A DNA stretch of 16,318 bases from Gracilaria caudata (lineage: Eukaryota; Rhodophyta; Florideophyceae; Gracilariales; Gracilariaceae). The notes beneath the pieces are model-generated. The model was not told the DNA's origin, did not search any database, and worked only from the letters and a program-made list of their open reading frames with translations. Positions 1 through 7,695 of the stretch are shown here, in pieces. Both the position numbers and the translations under genes were made by a program. Location of the stretch: NCBI GenBank assembly GCA_030374735.1, contig JASCIV010000573.1, positions 1-16,318 of the forward strand. Direction: 5' to 3'. Positions within the stretch are counted from its first letter, which is position 1, and every line of letters starts with the position of its first letter.

Positions 1-297
1 TCCTTCTGCTCCATGGTTTCAATCCGAACACCCCATTACAAACTTATCCAAGAAGTTGAATAAACTTAGTCGTTTCAAAACTTTCCTTTATTTCAGACTC
101 TTTCCTTGCCTCCTTAATTTTTGTGACGTTGCCGTACTCGATACGTAATCGATATTCTCTTCCCGGCTTTCGTTCACTTTGAGTAGATCGGCCAGAGAAT
201 TTGCGCCCACGGGTACCACGCTTGGTGCGACCAAATCAATGAGAAGGGTGTCATCAAAGTCTTCGAGATTGAGTGGATGGAGGCCTCCTGACATCAT
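1..297 (-). pseudogene. possible Copia gag N-terminus (partial, off left edge)
   Basis: On the minus strand an ATG at 297 opens a 69-codon frame that stops at 88-90. The same and neighbouring frames stay gag-like to the left edge, with a hydrophobic/aromatic stretch and, in a shifted frame near position 20, a short segment (NGVFGLKPWSRR) resembling the 'NG-x-NY-x-x-W' start of many Copia gag proteins. The orientation matches the retroelement to its right, and the ATG lies about 150 bp beyond the left end of the candidate LTR, as expected for a gag start after a 5' LTR and leader. No zinc knuckle is visible, because the window ends first. The match is weak and this could be non-coding. Confidence 0.3.
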
Positions 298-443
298 TCG
301 AGAGATTCAAGTCATAAGCCTAAAGTGTAATGGGGGCTACCATCACCTAAGGTTTGAACTCATGTGTGGCTTTGCGGATAAACCACCTTTTGCGAACTCT
401 ATCGAGACTGCCTTGACGTAGTGCTGAGAGGTGCCTCTCGCGC

Positions 444-1018
444 TGATAGGAACGTGGCTCCCCTTCCAAGGGCGGGAAGTTTGGGTCCGGGAGAGTGGGA
501 TCTGGGAGACAGAAAGTACTTTGACACATGCGTCACTGATGAAAGTAATACTCAAGCACCGTGCCGGGTGGCTGGTTCAAGCCCATGATGAACCAGCCAC
601 AGAAAACTGGCGAGCCGGATAGGTCTCAGAGATGCTTATATGCTTTGGTTTCTATGTGAGCGGATCCAAGTGCCGTGTGCAACTGTGCCAATCTGTGTCT
701 CATTTCTCTGAGGGGTACTCTTGATTCTTTCTACTTCCAATCCTTCCAACATATCATGATGATGTCACTAGATCGTTTTGTTGAAAGAACGGTTAGCTCC
801 GAGCTTTATTTCACTCACTAACACAACTCGAGCTAGGTATAAATACTTGTGAAAATCGTAAACCCTGGTAAACCGATTCTATCCTAAGCCAAGCAGTGCA
901 GGGGGCTTTTAGCTTCCACATTGCGCATCAAACCATATCTCAACCCGAGATATGCAAATTCGGTTATAAGGTCTTATACTCCACCTGGGTTACGCGATAC
1001 TTATCAGCATCTCTATCA
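444..1018 (-). repeat. candidate LTR of a minus-strand Copia element
   Basis: Read on the minus strand, the segment starts TGATAG at 1018, directly after a purine run, and ends CTATCA at 444, giving a 6-bp terminal inverted repeat with TG...CA ends. Inside, on the minus strand, lie a TATTTATA box (about 836-843) and an AATAAA (about 807-812), in the U3-R order of a compact LTR. The right boundary is fairly firm (purine run, then TG). The left boundary is not: an alternative end is TGTTGAAAG at 779, which would give a 240-bp LTR. No second copy is in the window to settle it. Confidence 0.4.
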
Positions 1019-1028
1019 TCCCCCTCAT
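1019..1028 (-). other. polypurine tract (second-strand primer site)
   Basis: The minus strand reads ATGAGGGGGA immediately before TGATAG. It lies just past the RNase H stop codon at 1035. A purine run abutting a TG is the standard plus-strand priming site at the start of a 3' LTR in LTR retrotransposons. Confidence 0.5.
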
Positions 1029-1034
1029 GTCGCG

Positions 1035-1505
1035 TCACATATCAGAAAGACCTAACTGAAGCAGGCGTCTTTCGAAAGACTTTCTCTCAAGTGGCTTCGT
1101 CATCACATCGGCTACCATGCAAGTAGTCGCACAGTACTCAACAGAGATCAAGCCGTCCTCAACGGCTTGCTTCACGAAATAGTACCGAATGTCAACATGT
1201 TGGCTCCGCTTAGCTGAATTTCCCCAGTATATTGCACCCGAACTGTACTGGTAGACTGGTGTTGGTGAGATCATGTCGATGCCAATTTCTGCAAGCATAT
1301 TTCGAATCCAGATGGTTTCTTGAACACATTCTGATAAAGCGATAAAATCCACTTCTGATGTTGACAAGGCAATACTTCTCTGCCTCACCGATTTCCATGA
1401 GATCAGACACTCTCCCAAGTATATTAAGAAACCTGTCATTGACTTCCTATCAGATTCTTCTCTAGCCCAGTCACTTTCACAATATGCTTTGAGCTCGATT
1501 TGCCG
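1035..1505 (-). pseudogene. Copia RNase H (decayed, active site damaged)
   Basis: The frame 1439-1035, plus an upstream extension to about 1480 reading YCESDWARE, matches the Copia RNase H domain. It shows the S-M-T-G-F segment, W-K-S-x-R-Q, ALSTSEVDFIALSE with the conserved Glu, HVDIRYYFVK and VADVMTKPL with the last Asp. The first Asp position reads Glu, and the Asp of the usual 'DN-x-x-AI' motif is replaced by Tyr-Ser (YQYSSGAI), so the catalytic site is lost. The TGA before the polypurine tract ends the polyprotein. A phase change near 1480 separates it from the RT connection segment. Confidence 0.9.
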
Positions 1506-1519
1506 TTAAGTAGATGGAG

Positions 1520-2550
1520 CGTATCGAAGTGATAAATACCGAATTCCATTAGGATAACGTAATTTAGGCTTCAGACAAATCCAATCACCCTTAGTTGCGT
1601 TTTGTTGCCTACGGCTAAGGATGTTCCCGATACAGAGATGTCGGGGCGGGTATGTGAAGAAAGATACAGTAAAGAACCTATGATCTCTCTGAAGATTGAT
1701 TGGTAATCTTCAGTGAGTCGTGCGCTCCGATCCTTCTCTCTCCGTAGTAGCATAGGTGTTGATATTGGCTTACAGTTCTCCATAGTGCATCGTTCAAGTA
1801 CCTTGATAATCATCGCAGACTGTTGTAAAAATATTGCTCTCTCTTTGCCCACAAATGATACACCGAAGAAGGACTTCACCGGGCTCCTTCATTTGGTGAT
1901 ACCACGAGTGCGTCATCGACATACACCAGTATCATGAGTGTGAAAGTGTTCCTCGTTCGGATAAATACATACTCGTCAGAACAAGGTGATCGATATCCAC
2001 GTTTTCGCAATGCCAATTTCCAGGTTCTGGCCCATACACCGTTTGAATTCTTTAGTCCATACAGTGTTCGCAGCAATAATAATGCTTCTCCGTCATGCAG
2101 GCCAAAATCAAGTCCTTGAGGAGGTAACATGTAGGCATGGTCGGCAGGGCTCAGTTTTCCATTTAGAAATGCGGCTTTCACGTCCATTTGATGAAAATGA
2201 TAACCCATGTTGACCACGATTGAGATAATGATTCTCACGCTCACGTAGTCTACTACCGGGGCAAATAGTTCGTGTACGTCTCCCTGCTGACAACCCTTGG
2301 TTACCAGAAGAACTTTGTAGCGATCAATTTGTTCGTCGGCAGTCCTCTTCTTAACGAACACGAATCTGGACTGGATTGATTTTCGTCCATGGGTTAGGGG
2401 TACAAATTTCCAAGTCCGTATATTCTGTAAAGTTTCGAGTTCTTCTTCAATTGCAATTTTCCACCGTTCATCGTCAGGGGATGCCATTGCCTCGGATAGG
2501 TCTCGTGGTTCCAGATTCTCGTGCGCAGTACTGCCTTTTGTACTCCGCAA
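1520..2550 (-). pseudogene. Copia reverse transcriptase (decayed)
   Basis: The main frame (2550-1876, 224 codons) matches the RVT_2 domain of Copia elements. It contains W-K-x-A-x-x-E-E (residues 30-37), QMDVKAAFLNG with catalytic Asp123, LYGLK (164-168) and YVDDALV with Asp212 and Asp213, so all three metal-binding aspartates are intact. A frameshift at about 1876-1879 moves the domain into a second frame (1879-1571; FGVSF, PISTP, GSLLYLS, RPDIS). A third frame (about 1625-1520) continues with GDWICLKPKLRYPNG, which corresponds to the usual connection segment before RNase H. At least three phase changes lie within about 1 kb. Confidence 0.92.
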
Positions 2551-2893
2551 GAAAAGAGGATCCGTACCGTGTGGGAGGATTCCGCGTCCTCTCAGGATAC
2601 CTTCTTTGGGAATAATGAGTTACCAGTTCCAGTAACTGTTCTTCAGTCATATTCTCCGAGTCTACATTACTCAGATGTACTTCTTCTTGTGAGGCTGTGG
2701 TGAAAGGGTCACCTGATTTCTTGACACTGCCCACAGCAGTTTGAGGTATCTCGTGCGAATGTCTAGACTCAAGTCCGGAGTCACTACACATTATCGCATC
2801 CAATATGAGTTCTTCATTATCCCCAGCATCATCAGGTCCAGTATAGGTGGTTGACCTTCGGCCGAATACTTCGCTCCCCGGAAATTGTCTCAT
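2474..2893 (-). pseudogene. Copia integrase-RT linker
   Basis: A 139-codon minus-strand frame, overlapping the C-terminal integrase frame by about 60 bp in a different phase, encodes a hydrophilic acidic segment followed by a basic RRYPERTRNPPTRYG stretch. That arrangement is usual for the linker between integrase and reverse transcriptase in Copia polyproteins (the 'R-x-x-R-x-P-x-R-Y' signature just before RT). The phase change marks a frameshift. It leads into the RT frame at 2550. Confidence 0.7.
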
Positions 2894-4159
2894 TTATACG
2901 TGCGTGTCGGACTTCCAATATCACCGCACTGTCGATCACATAGACCGGATACTTCCGGTTTGAGAGGCACCTCAGTAGAATTCCTAGTTTGGCTTTGGGT
3001 TCCAATTTGGTTGGTTTCGTCATGTGGACCCAGAATTCATAGCCAAATATTCTGAGGTTTCCCAAAAAAGGTTTTCGGTCAGTGAAGATCTCAAGAGGAG
3101 TCCTGCCCTCATTTCTCTCCGTGCCTAAAACACTTAGAAGGTCCACAGCTGTTGGAAGTGCTTCTGCTCAGAATTTGTTGGGAAGTCCTGCATGGCGAAG
3201 CATACTCCGAATCACATCCATCATTTCCTGTTCAGCCTTTCAGCAACATCATTCTGCTAAGGTGTGTAAGGGGGTGATGAATCCCATTCTATACCTTGCT
3301 CTGCCAGATATGACCTTAGTCCAATATATGCTGGTCCATTATCAGAGTACAGTTGGCAGGAGAACTTTCTTTCAAACCATAAATGGAAGGTTTTGAAATC
3401 ATGATTCGCATCTTTTCTTTCTTTCAATAAGTACCCCATACGGAACTGCGACATACCATCACTGAATGTGATAAAGTATCGCTTTCCGCCTATGCTCCTT
3501 GTCCTCAGAGGGCCGTACATATCCGAGTAGATGACCTCACCGGGTTCCGAGGCTTCATATATTCTCCTTTTCAGTGGCAACCTTGGCATTTTCCCTTCCA
3601 CACACGGGATGCATTGGGCTCCACTGTCAGGCTTCACAGTGAAGTCGAGGCCGACCACAGTCCCTCGGGTCTCCATTCTTGTAATTTTCTGGTGGTCGAA
3701 ATGGCCATATCTACGGTGCCAGAGCTCAAGACCGCAATTAGGGTCAGTAATGATTAGCCTTATCGAGATTGAATATGCATCACGAGGTACAACCAACTTG
3801 CCATGTAGTTCTAAAAGACCCTGAGGTGTATGGTGTGCAGTAACAGAAGAGTGGTTATTACTCAATACACATCCTTCTGTGTCAAAAGTTGTACGCCATC
3901 TACTCCTCGCAAGTGTCGTTGTTGATAACAGATTAGCATCCAATTCGGGGACCCTCAGTACATCTTCCAGTGGTATGAATACTTCTTGGGAGGCCCCAGC
4001 CGATAGCTGCATGTCCCGAATGCTGTTGGCAGGTAATTGCCTTCCAGCACCTACAGTAATGGTCCTAGGCCCTGCCGGTGGGTTACACCTCACCGTTGTC
4101 CCACGGATTCGTTGAAGACGACGAGCATGCCCGTACCTCTGATCCGCACGAGGATGCAT
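2832..4159 (-). pseudogene. Copia integrase (decayed)
   Basis: The first open frame (4159-3257, 300 codons) begins in the segment between protease and integrase, including a VPEL-x-x-NLLS stretch typical of Copia GAG-pre-integrase regions. It continues through the HHCC zinc-binding domain (WHRRYGH, His148/His153; Cys183/Cys186) and into the catalytic core, with Asp213 in SDMYGPL and Asp273 in YSDNGPAY. A TAG at 3257-3259 follows the YTP motif. The catalytic Glu can still be read beyond it in ERLNR. After a frameshift and a TGA at 3168-3170 the C-terminal part continues in another frame to 2832 (RTPLEIFTDRKPF, FGYEFWVH). The three catalytic acidic residues and the zinc ligands therefore survive, but the frame does not. 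Confidence 0.88.
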
Positions 4160-4398
4160 CTATCTCCGAGCTGAATTACTTCGACTCAAGTGAACATGAT
4201 GGCTCTCCCCGTAAAGGGGAAGTAGACGCATTACTGTGCGATTTTTTTTGGCTGGGGAGAAATCTACTGTGGTAAACCTGCCTTGTAGGTACATCGGATC
4301 TTCGTACGATCTACCACGTCCTGATAAGGACATTGGCTCTACCACCATTACCCCCGCTCCTTCCTCGGTTCAACTTGACTCTTCAGAGCAAGAGATAC

Positions 4399-5640
4399 TT
4401 AAACAAGCCCTTGACACCGTTGGAAAGGAACATGTCTCTGAGCTTCGTACTCAGTTCCCCCCTTGTTGGGTGGTGGATAAGGCGATCCAAAAGGAGAAGT
4501 CAATGTATGACGGGCGCTATGAAGAAGTACACCGTTCCTCCCTTCGAAGTATGCGAACATTGTCACTTCGCACCACTTCTTCCATACTAAAGACGATGGA
4601 GAACAAGGTGCGCTTCGTCTAAAGTTTCGTCTGGCACCCCATCGGAATCGAGACAGGGAGAAGGACGACATTCGATAGGACTCCTCTTCAGCCCAATTCC
4701 CCATTATCCGCGTGGTACTTTTCATCGCGTCAATAATTGGCCTCCCACTTGCCACTTTAGATATAAAGGGGGCATACCTCCAAGTCGGTGAGCTCACTCG
4801 TAATATCTATATGGTACTTCCACGAGGATGGGCGAAGTCCGGTCACGTCTGGAAACTGTTGGCATCGACCAACGTCCTTGTCGAATCTGGTCGACTATGG
4901 CAACTGGCTATCGAAGAGTGGATGTTCGAGAACAACATTGAGCCCGTTCCCGGCCTTCCGCAAGTATTCATAATTCGGAATGAAGAACGTTCCATTCGCC
5001 TCGCGTTAGACAAAGTCGTGGACATATGCTTCTGACGGAATCATCGGCCGACCTTGAGGATTTCCATCAACATATCGCTCAGAGGTTCACGGTTGGAAAG
5101 TTCGACACGTCTAAGGAGCTCATCTTCAACCGACTTCGGATTTCCCGCCACGAAAACGGCTCGGTTTCCGTGAATATGCAGGAGTATATGGACGGAATTG
5201 ACAAGCTCACCATATCCCGTCAACTTCGTAAGTCTTCCCAGGCAAAACTTTCCGTCATATATTCCTCATTCTCTTTTCCGTACTTCAGCTAATTCGTAGA
5301 TGTTCAAGGCATCTTCAATGCATTGAATGTTTTTAGAAAAATTGACTTCAATAGATTGTCTTCGGATTTTGATGCGTTGAAGATTCAATGACGCACGACT
5401 TGGTCTAATGAAAGTAGACAGCTCAAGGCGTGAAAATCCTATGAAAATCGAATTCAATTTAATTGCACGAGTTTTTGCTGGGCTTTTGACTCCCCTTTGC
5501 ACCGAAGCCGAACGTACTGCGTTTCTTGGCCTCACCGGCTCCCTTAACATCCTTGGCCACGGGGTTCTCCCTCAGGCTTCCTAGCTAGCTATTTGTAGCA
5601 GCGCACCTCTAGACTTCTCATCTCTGATTTACTCCTCGCC
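4399..5640 (+). pseudogene. Copia RT, second lineage (decayed)
   Basis: In order: a linker/N-terminal RT segment (FPPCWVVDKAIQKE, about 4450-4500); after a frame change, the fingers (YANIVTSHHFFHTK, with KFRLAPHRNRD after a short interval) interrupted by a TAG at 4676-4678; FIASIIGLPLATLDIKGAYLQ-like palm sequence with the catalytic Asp codon at 4760-4762; and IYMVLPRGW. At the YVDD position it reads V-V-D (Asp codon 5021-5023) and then shifts frame, so the second Asp is lost. The next frame (5026-5292) continues with FHQHIAQRFTVGKFD. After about 200 bp of unrelated sequence, homology resumes at about 5480 (ERTAFLGLTGSLN, GHGVLPQ), then LASYL, a TAG (5596-5598) and further RT connection sequence. 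Confidence 0.88.
5262..5475 (+). other. unexplained ~210-bp segment inside element B
   Basis: RT-like sequence breaks off at about 5262 and resumes at about 5480 (LTPLCTEAERTAF). The intervening sequence is more AT-rich, has no recognisable Copia motif, and contains a perfect 14-bp palindrome TTCAATGCATTGAA (5314-5327). It is either a small insertion or a badly diverged stretch. Both edges are approximate. Confidence 0.4.
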
Positions 5641-5646
5641 AATCTA

Positions 5647-6249
5647 GTGTTGGGTGAGTTGCAGTCTCTCCAGCCACGCCTTCACTACCCGCGGCCTTCT
5701 TCACTCTCGCTTACTCCCCATTATTTGGCCTTCTCGGAGGAAAGCCAGGGGAAAGGCTCATATGGGCAACCTGGTTACGTGTCTGGGTTGTTTCTGCCTG
5801 CGGGGAGTAGACCGGCGGTATTTCATGTTCTTCATTGGACCAGCTCAAAACAGGAAAGGGTCTCCTCCAGTTCAATAGCAGCAGAAATCCTGGCCGCTGC
5901 TCTCTCCGCAGATCGCAGTTCCCTTATGTCTTCGTGCATGCAAGACGTATATGGAGCAGAAGTCGATCTCCCGTTTGTGCGCACCGTAGACTCTGATGGC
6001 CTCTACTCGACTATTACCATATTGCACGAAGGCAAAGATTATTTTCTCCGCCCTACGCTCGCACGCCTCTGTGAATCATTTGAAACTAGGGAAATATCCG
6101 TCCTCCAGTGGATAAAGAGTATGCAAAGACTGACGGACGCCTTGACGAAGAGGACTGTAGTGATGTTTCGCCCCCTTAACCAATTCATTGGCACAGGCAT
6201 TCTCGACGCCGCCAGGTTCGAAAATGGAAAGAGCACCGCGAAAAACTAA
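5647..6249 (+). pseudogene. Copia RNase H, second lineage
   Basis: This 200-codon frame covers the RNase H domain and its C-terminal tail. Features are YGQPGYVSGLFL, WTSSKQERVSSSSIAAEILA with the conserved Glu, RTVDSDGLYST with the third acidic residue, DYFLRPTLARLCESFE and QRLTDALTKRT with the final Asp. The first acidic site, normally in an 'F-S-D-A-S' context, reads FSEES, so Glu replaces Asp. This frame is free of stops for its whole length, unlike the RT. It ends by a TAA whose first two bases overlap the stop of the opposite-strand gene. Confidence 0.85.
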
Positions 6250-7283
6250 GCCTCACTCTTCTCCCTATAGGGGACTACCCTACGCAATTCCATTAATTCC
6301 ACGTTTTCAGCTTGGCCGCCAAGACAGTCCTGTAATGCTTCTATGGAGAGCTTCATGGGGAACGGCTCCACGTCGTTAAGTATCTGCGATTCATTGGCAT
6401 CTATGCACATTACGTGGTCGAGGTTTATTGTCGTCAAACGCACTAAGAACACTCCGTCTCGCTGTTCCGTAATCCATTTTAGCCTCTTTCCGTGTGGCGG
6501 TAGATGCTCCACTTTGTTCAGTTTCACATGGCCAGGTTTGCGTTGCAGCGAACTTGCTGCATTCCTCAAGTTCATCAAGGCAGGCACCTCTTCTGAAAGT
6601 AAAGTGTGCTTCGTGTAACGCAACCCTGCGACTCGAGCAGACGCATTTACTGTCGACGCTGGTAAACAGAAAATGTCCGTATTGGTTACCATCATTCTCT
6701 CACTCACCAGATGATAGCGACCTGGGCACTCAAAATGTGGACGACGACCTGGGCTTGATACTCTGACCGGCGTCCTTGGGTGTGATACACAATGACCATC
6801 CAACGAATCGATGACTGAGTTCGTCGAACGCGGAACCATGGAGATCCGATTTCCGACCCGATGGACCTCGCACCTTATGGGTCCACTCCAGATCTTTTGA
6901 CTCACGATTGCAGCCGCGAGCCCTGGCCTTTCTATGCTGTTCAGCACAACGCTAGACCATCCCCAGTGTGGTTCATCTACATTTCGCTCGTAGTGAGCCG
7001 GCTCTGTGTACTTTCTTACGCCATTTTCTCCGGGCAATACAAAGTCTTTCTCAACAAACATGTTATTAGCGATGAACAATATTTCATCGGCATCGTGATC
7101 ATACAGGCCGTATCTATCGGCACATTCGTGATCCAGTTCCCCGCCTGGGCGTGCACTGCACCACTTTTGAATATGACGGCCAACGATTTCCTTGAACTCT
7201 CGTTGAATGCAGTGGCGAATTCTGCCATCCTTATTTGCAAGCTGGTAGACTTCGGGCTCTTTCCCAGCTTCTGTGAGGACAAC
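6246..7283 (-). CDS. hypothetical protein, papain-like His/Asp C-terminus; 5' end unresolved
   Basis: The minus strand is open for 345 codons from 7283 to the TAG at 6248-6246. I do not recognise the family. The N-terminal part is hydrophilic (GRHIQKWC, DHDADEILFIANNMF), and the middle is rich in Arg, Ser and Pro. The last 130 residues look best conserved: EEVPALMNLRNAA, then GVFLVRL, DHVMCIDANESQILND and a Pro-x-x-Leu-Ser-x-x-x-Leu-x-x-Cys stretch. A His on one strand followed some 13-14 residues later by Asn/Asp is the pattern of papain-fold (clan CA) cysteine peptidases. The catalytic Cys is not identified. The first in-frame ATG is at 7061, but coding-like sequence extends about 220 bp further up to a TGA at 7286-7284. 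A frame in another phase (7336 down to about 7285) could supply an N-terminus by a frameshift or splice. It may be a degenerate or transposon-borne gene. Confidence 0.5.
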   Translation of the reverse strand, partial: VVLTEAGKEPEVYQLANKDGRIRHCIQREFKEIVGRHIQKWCSARPGGELDHECADRYGLYDHDADEILFIANNMFVEKDFVLPGENGVRKYTEPAHYERNVDEPHWGWSSVVLNSIERPGLAAAIVSQKIWSGPIRCEVHRVGNRISMVPRSTNSVIDSLDGHCVSHPRTPVRVSSPGRRPHFECPGRYHLVSERMMVTNTDIFCLPASTVNASARVAGLRYTKHTLLSEEVPALMNLRNAASSLQRKPGHVKLNKVEHLPPHGKRLKWITEQRDGVFLVRLTTINLDHVMCIDANESQILNDVEPFPMKLSIEALQDCLGGQAENVELMELRRVVPYREKSEA

Positions 7284-7457
7284 TCACCACGTTTGATAGG
7301 TGAAGTGCAACGCCCTAGAAGGGGTTCTTCTGGCACTTGGTTGTTTCTCCGACTTGTCGGTGAGTTCGAATAGTATGAGTAGTAATAGCCCTACTAGTAA
7401 GGTAGAGACACGTGGGACACGGCTGGACGGCGGAGTTTGGCCGCGTTTGCGGATATT

Positions 7458-7478
7458 TTGGGCTAATTAATTGCCCAA
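7458..7478. repeat. inverted repeat, 6-bp arms
   Basis: TTGGGC (7458-7463) and GCCCAA (7473-7478) flank a 9-base AT loop (TAATTAATT). It lies upstream of the minus-strand frame that ends at 6246. Confidence 0.5.
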
Positions 7479-7490
7479 TTTTGGGGAGTT

Positions 7491-7528
7491 GTACTGTGCA
7501 AACGCATAGTACGCGTGTAACACAGTAC
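7491..7528. repeat. inverted repeat, 8-bp arms
   Basis: GTACTGTG (7491-7498) and CACAGTAC (7521-7528) are perfect complements around a 22-base loop. Confidence 0.55.
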
Positions 7529-7681
7529 TACTTAGCGCACCGACGTCGCCACCAGCGCACCCAGTAAACCGCCTCAACCAGGGTTCTTAGTCCTGAGTCA
7601 TTGCCGCCTTCGCGGGTTCTCACCTCTACTGAAGAAAATCTCCGTTGCACACGGAAGCTCAGCCGCCCTGCGTCACTGAGA

Positions 7682-7695
7682 ACCCAGTACTGGGT
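7682..7695. repeat. perfect 14-bp palindrome
   Basis: ACCCAGTACTGGGT is its own reverse complement. It shares the core CAGTAC with the inverted repeat at 7491-7528. Confidence 0.6.

Larger units (their letters stand above)
1019..4235 (-). mobile_element. Degenerate Ty1/copia retrotransposon A (5' truncated)
   Basis: Minus-strand remnants occur in the Copia order: integrase (4159-2832), reverse transcriptase (2550-1571), RNase H (about 1505-1035), then the polypurine tract and candidate 3' LTR. Integrase upstream of RT is diagnostic for Copia rather than Gypsy elements. Gag, a recognisable aspartic protease (no D-S/T-G motif seen) and a 5' LTR are absent; what lies at 4160-4235 is ambiguous. 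Several frameshifts and stop codons interrupt pol, so the element is dead in its own right. It abuts another Copia fragment in the opposite orientation near 4100-4240. Confidence 0.9.
4236..6249 (+). mobile_element. Degenerate Ty1/copia retrotransposon B (pol 3' half only)
   Basis: Plus-strand fragments encode the reverse transcriptase and RNase H of a Copia element clearly different from element A. It has IKGAYLQ instead of VKAAFLNG, and SSKQERVSSSSIAAEIL instead of the ALSTSE-type RNase H motif. The recognisable sequence starts in the acidic linker before RT (about 4236-4400, possibly from 4078 in another frame) and stops with the RNase H at a TAA (6247-6249). Gag, protease, integrase and both LTRs are missing. 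Stops at 4676-4678 and 5596-5598, and frameshifts at about 5024 and 5575, disable it. Confidence 0.88.

Noticed and set aside
320..400. tRNA-like T-arm (GTTCAAAC on the minus strand) and a possible primer-binding site TGGTAGCCCCC
   Set aside because: No cloverleaf can be drawn, and the site does not directly adjoin a CA-ended LTR.
5228..5421. possible intron in element B (GTAAGT to CAG)
   Set aside because: Joining these sites does not restore the RT reading frame or expected sequence; an insertion or diverged segment is simpler.
6861..7373. 170-codon plus-strand frame with hydrophobic stretches
   Set aside because: It lies opposite the 345-codon minus frame, whose C-terminal part looks conserved; the hydrophobicity arises from complementing an Asp/Asn-rich strand.
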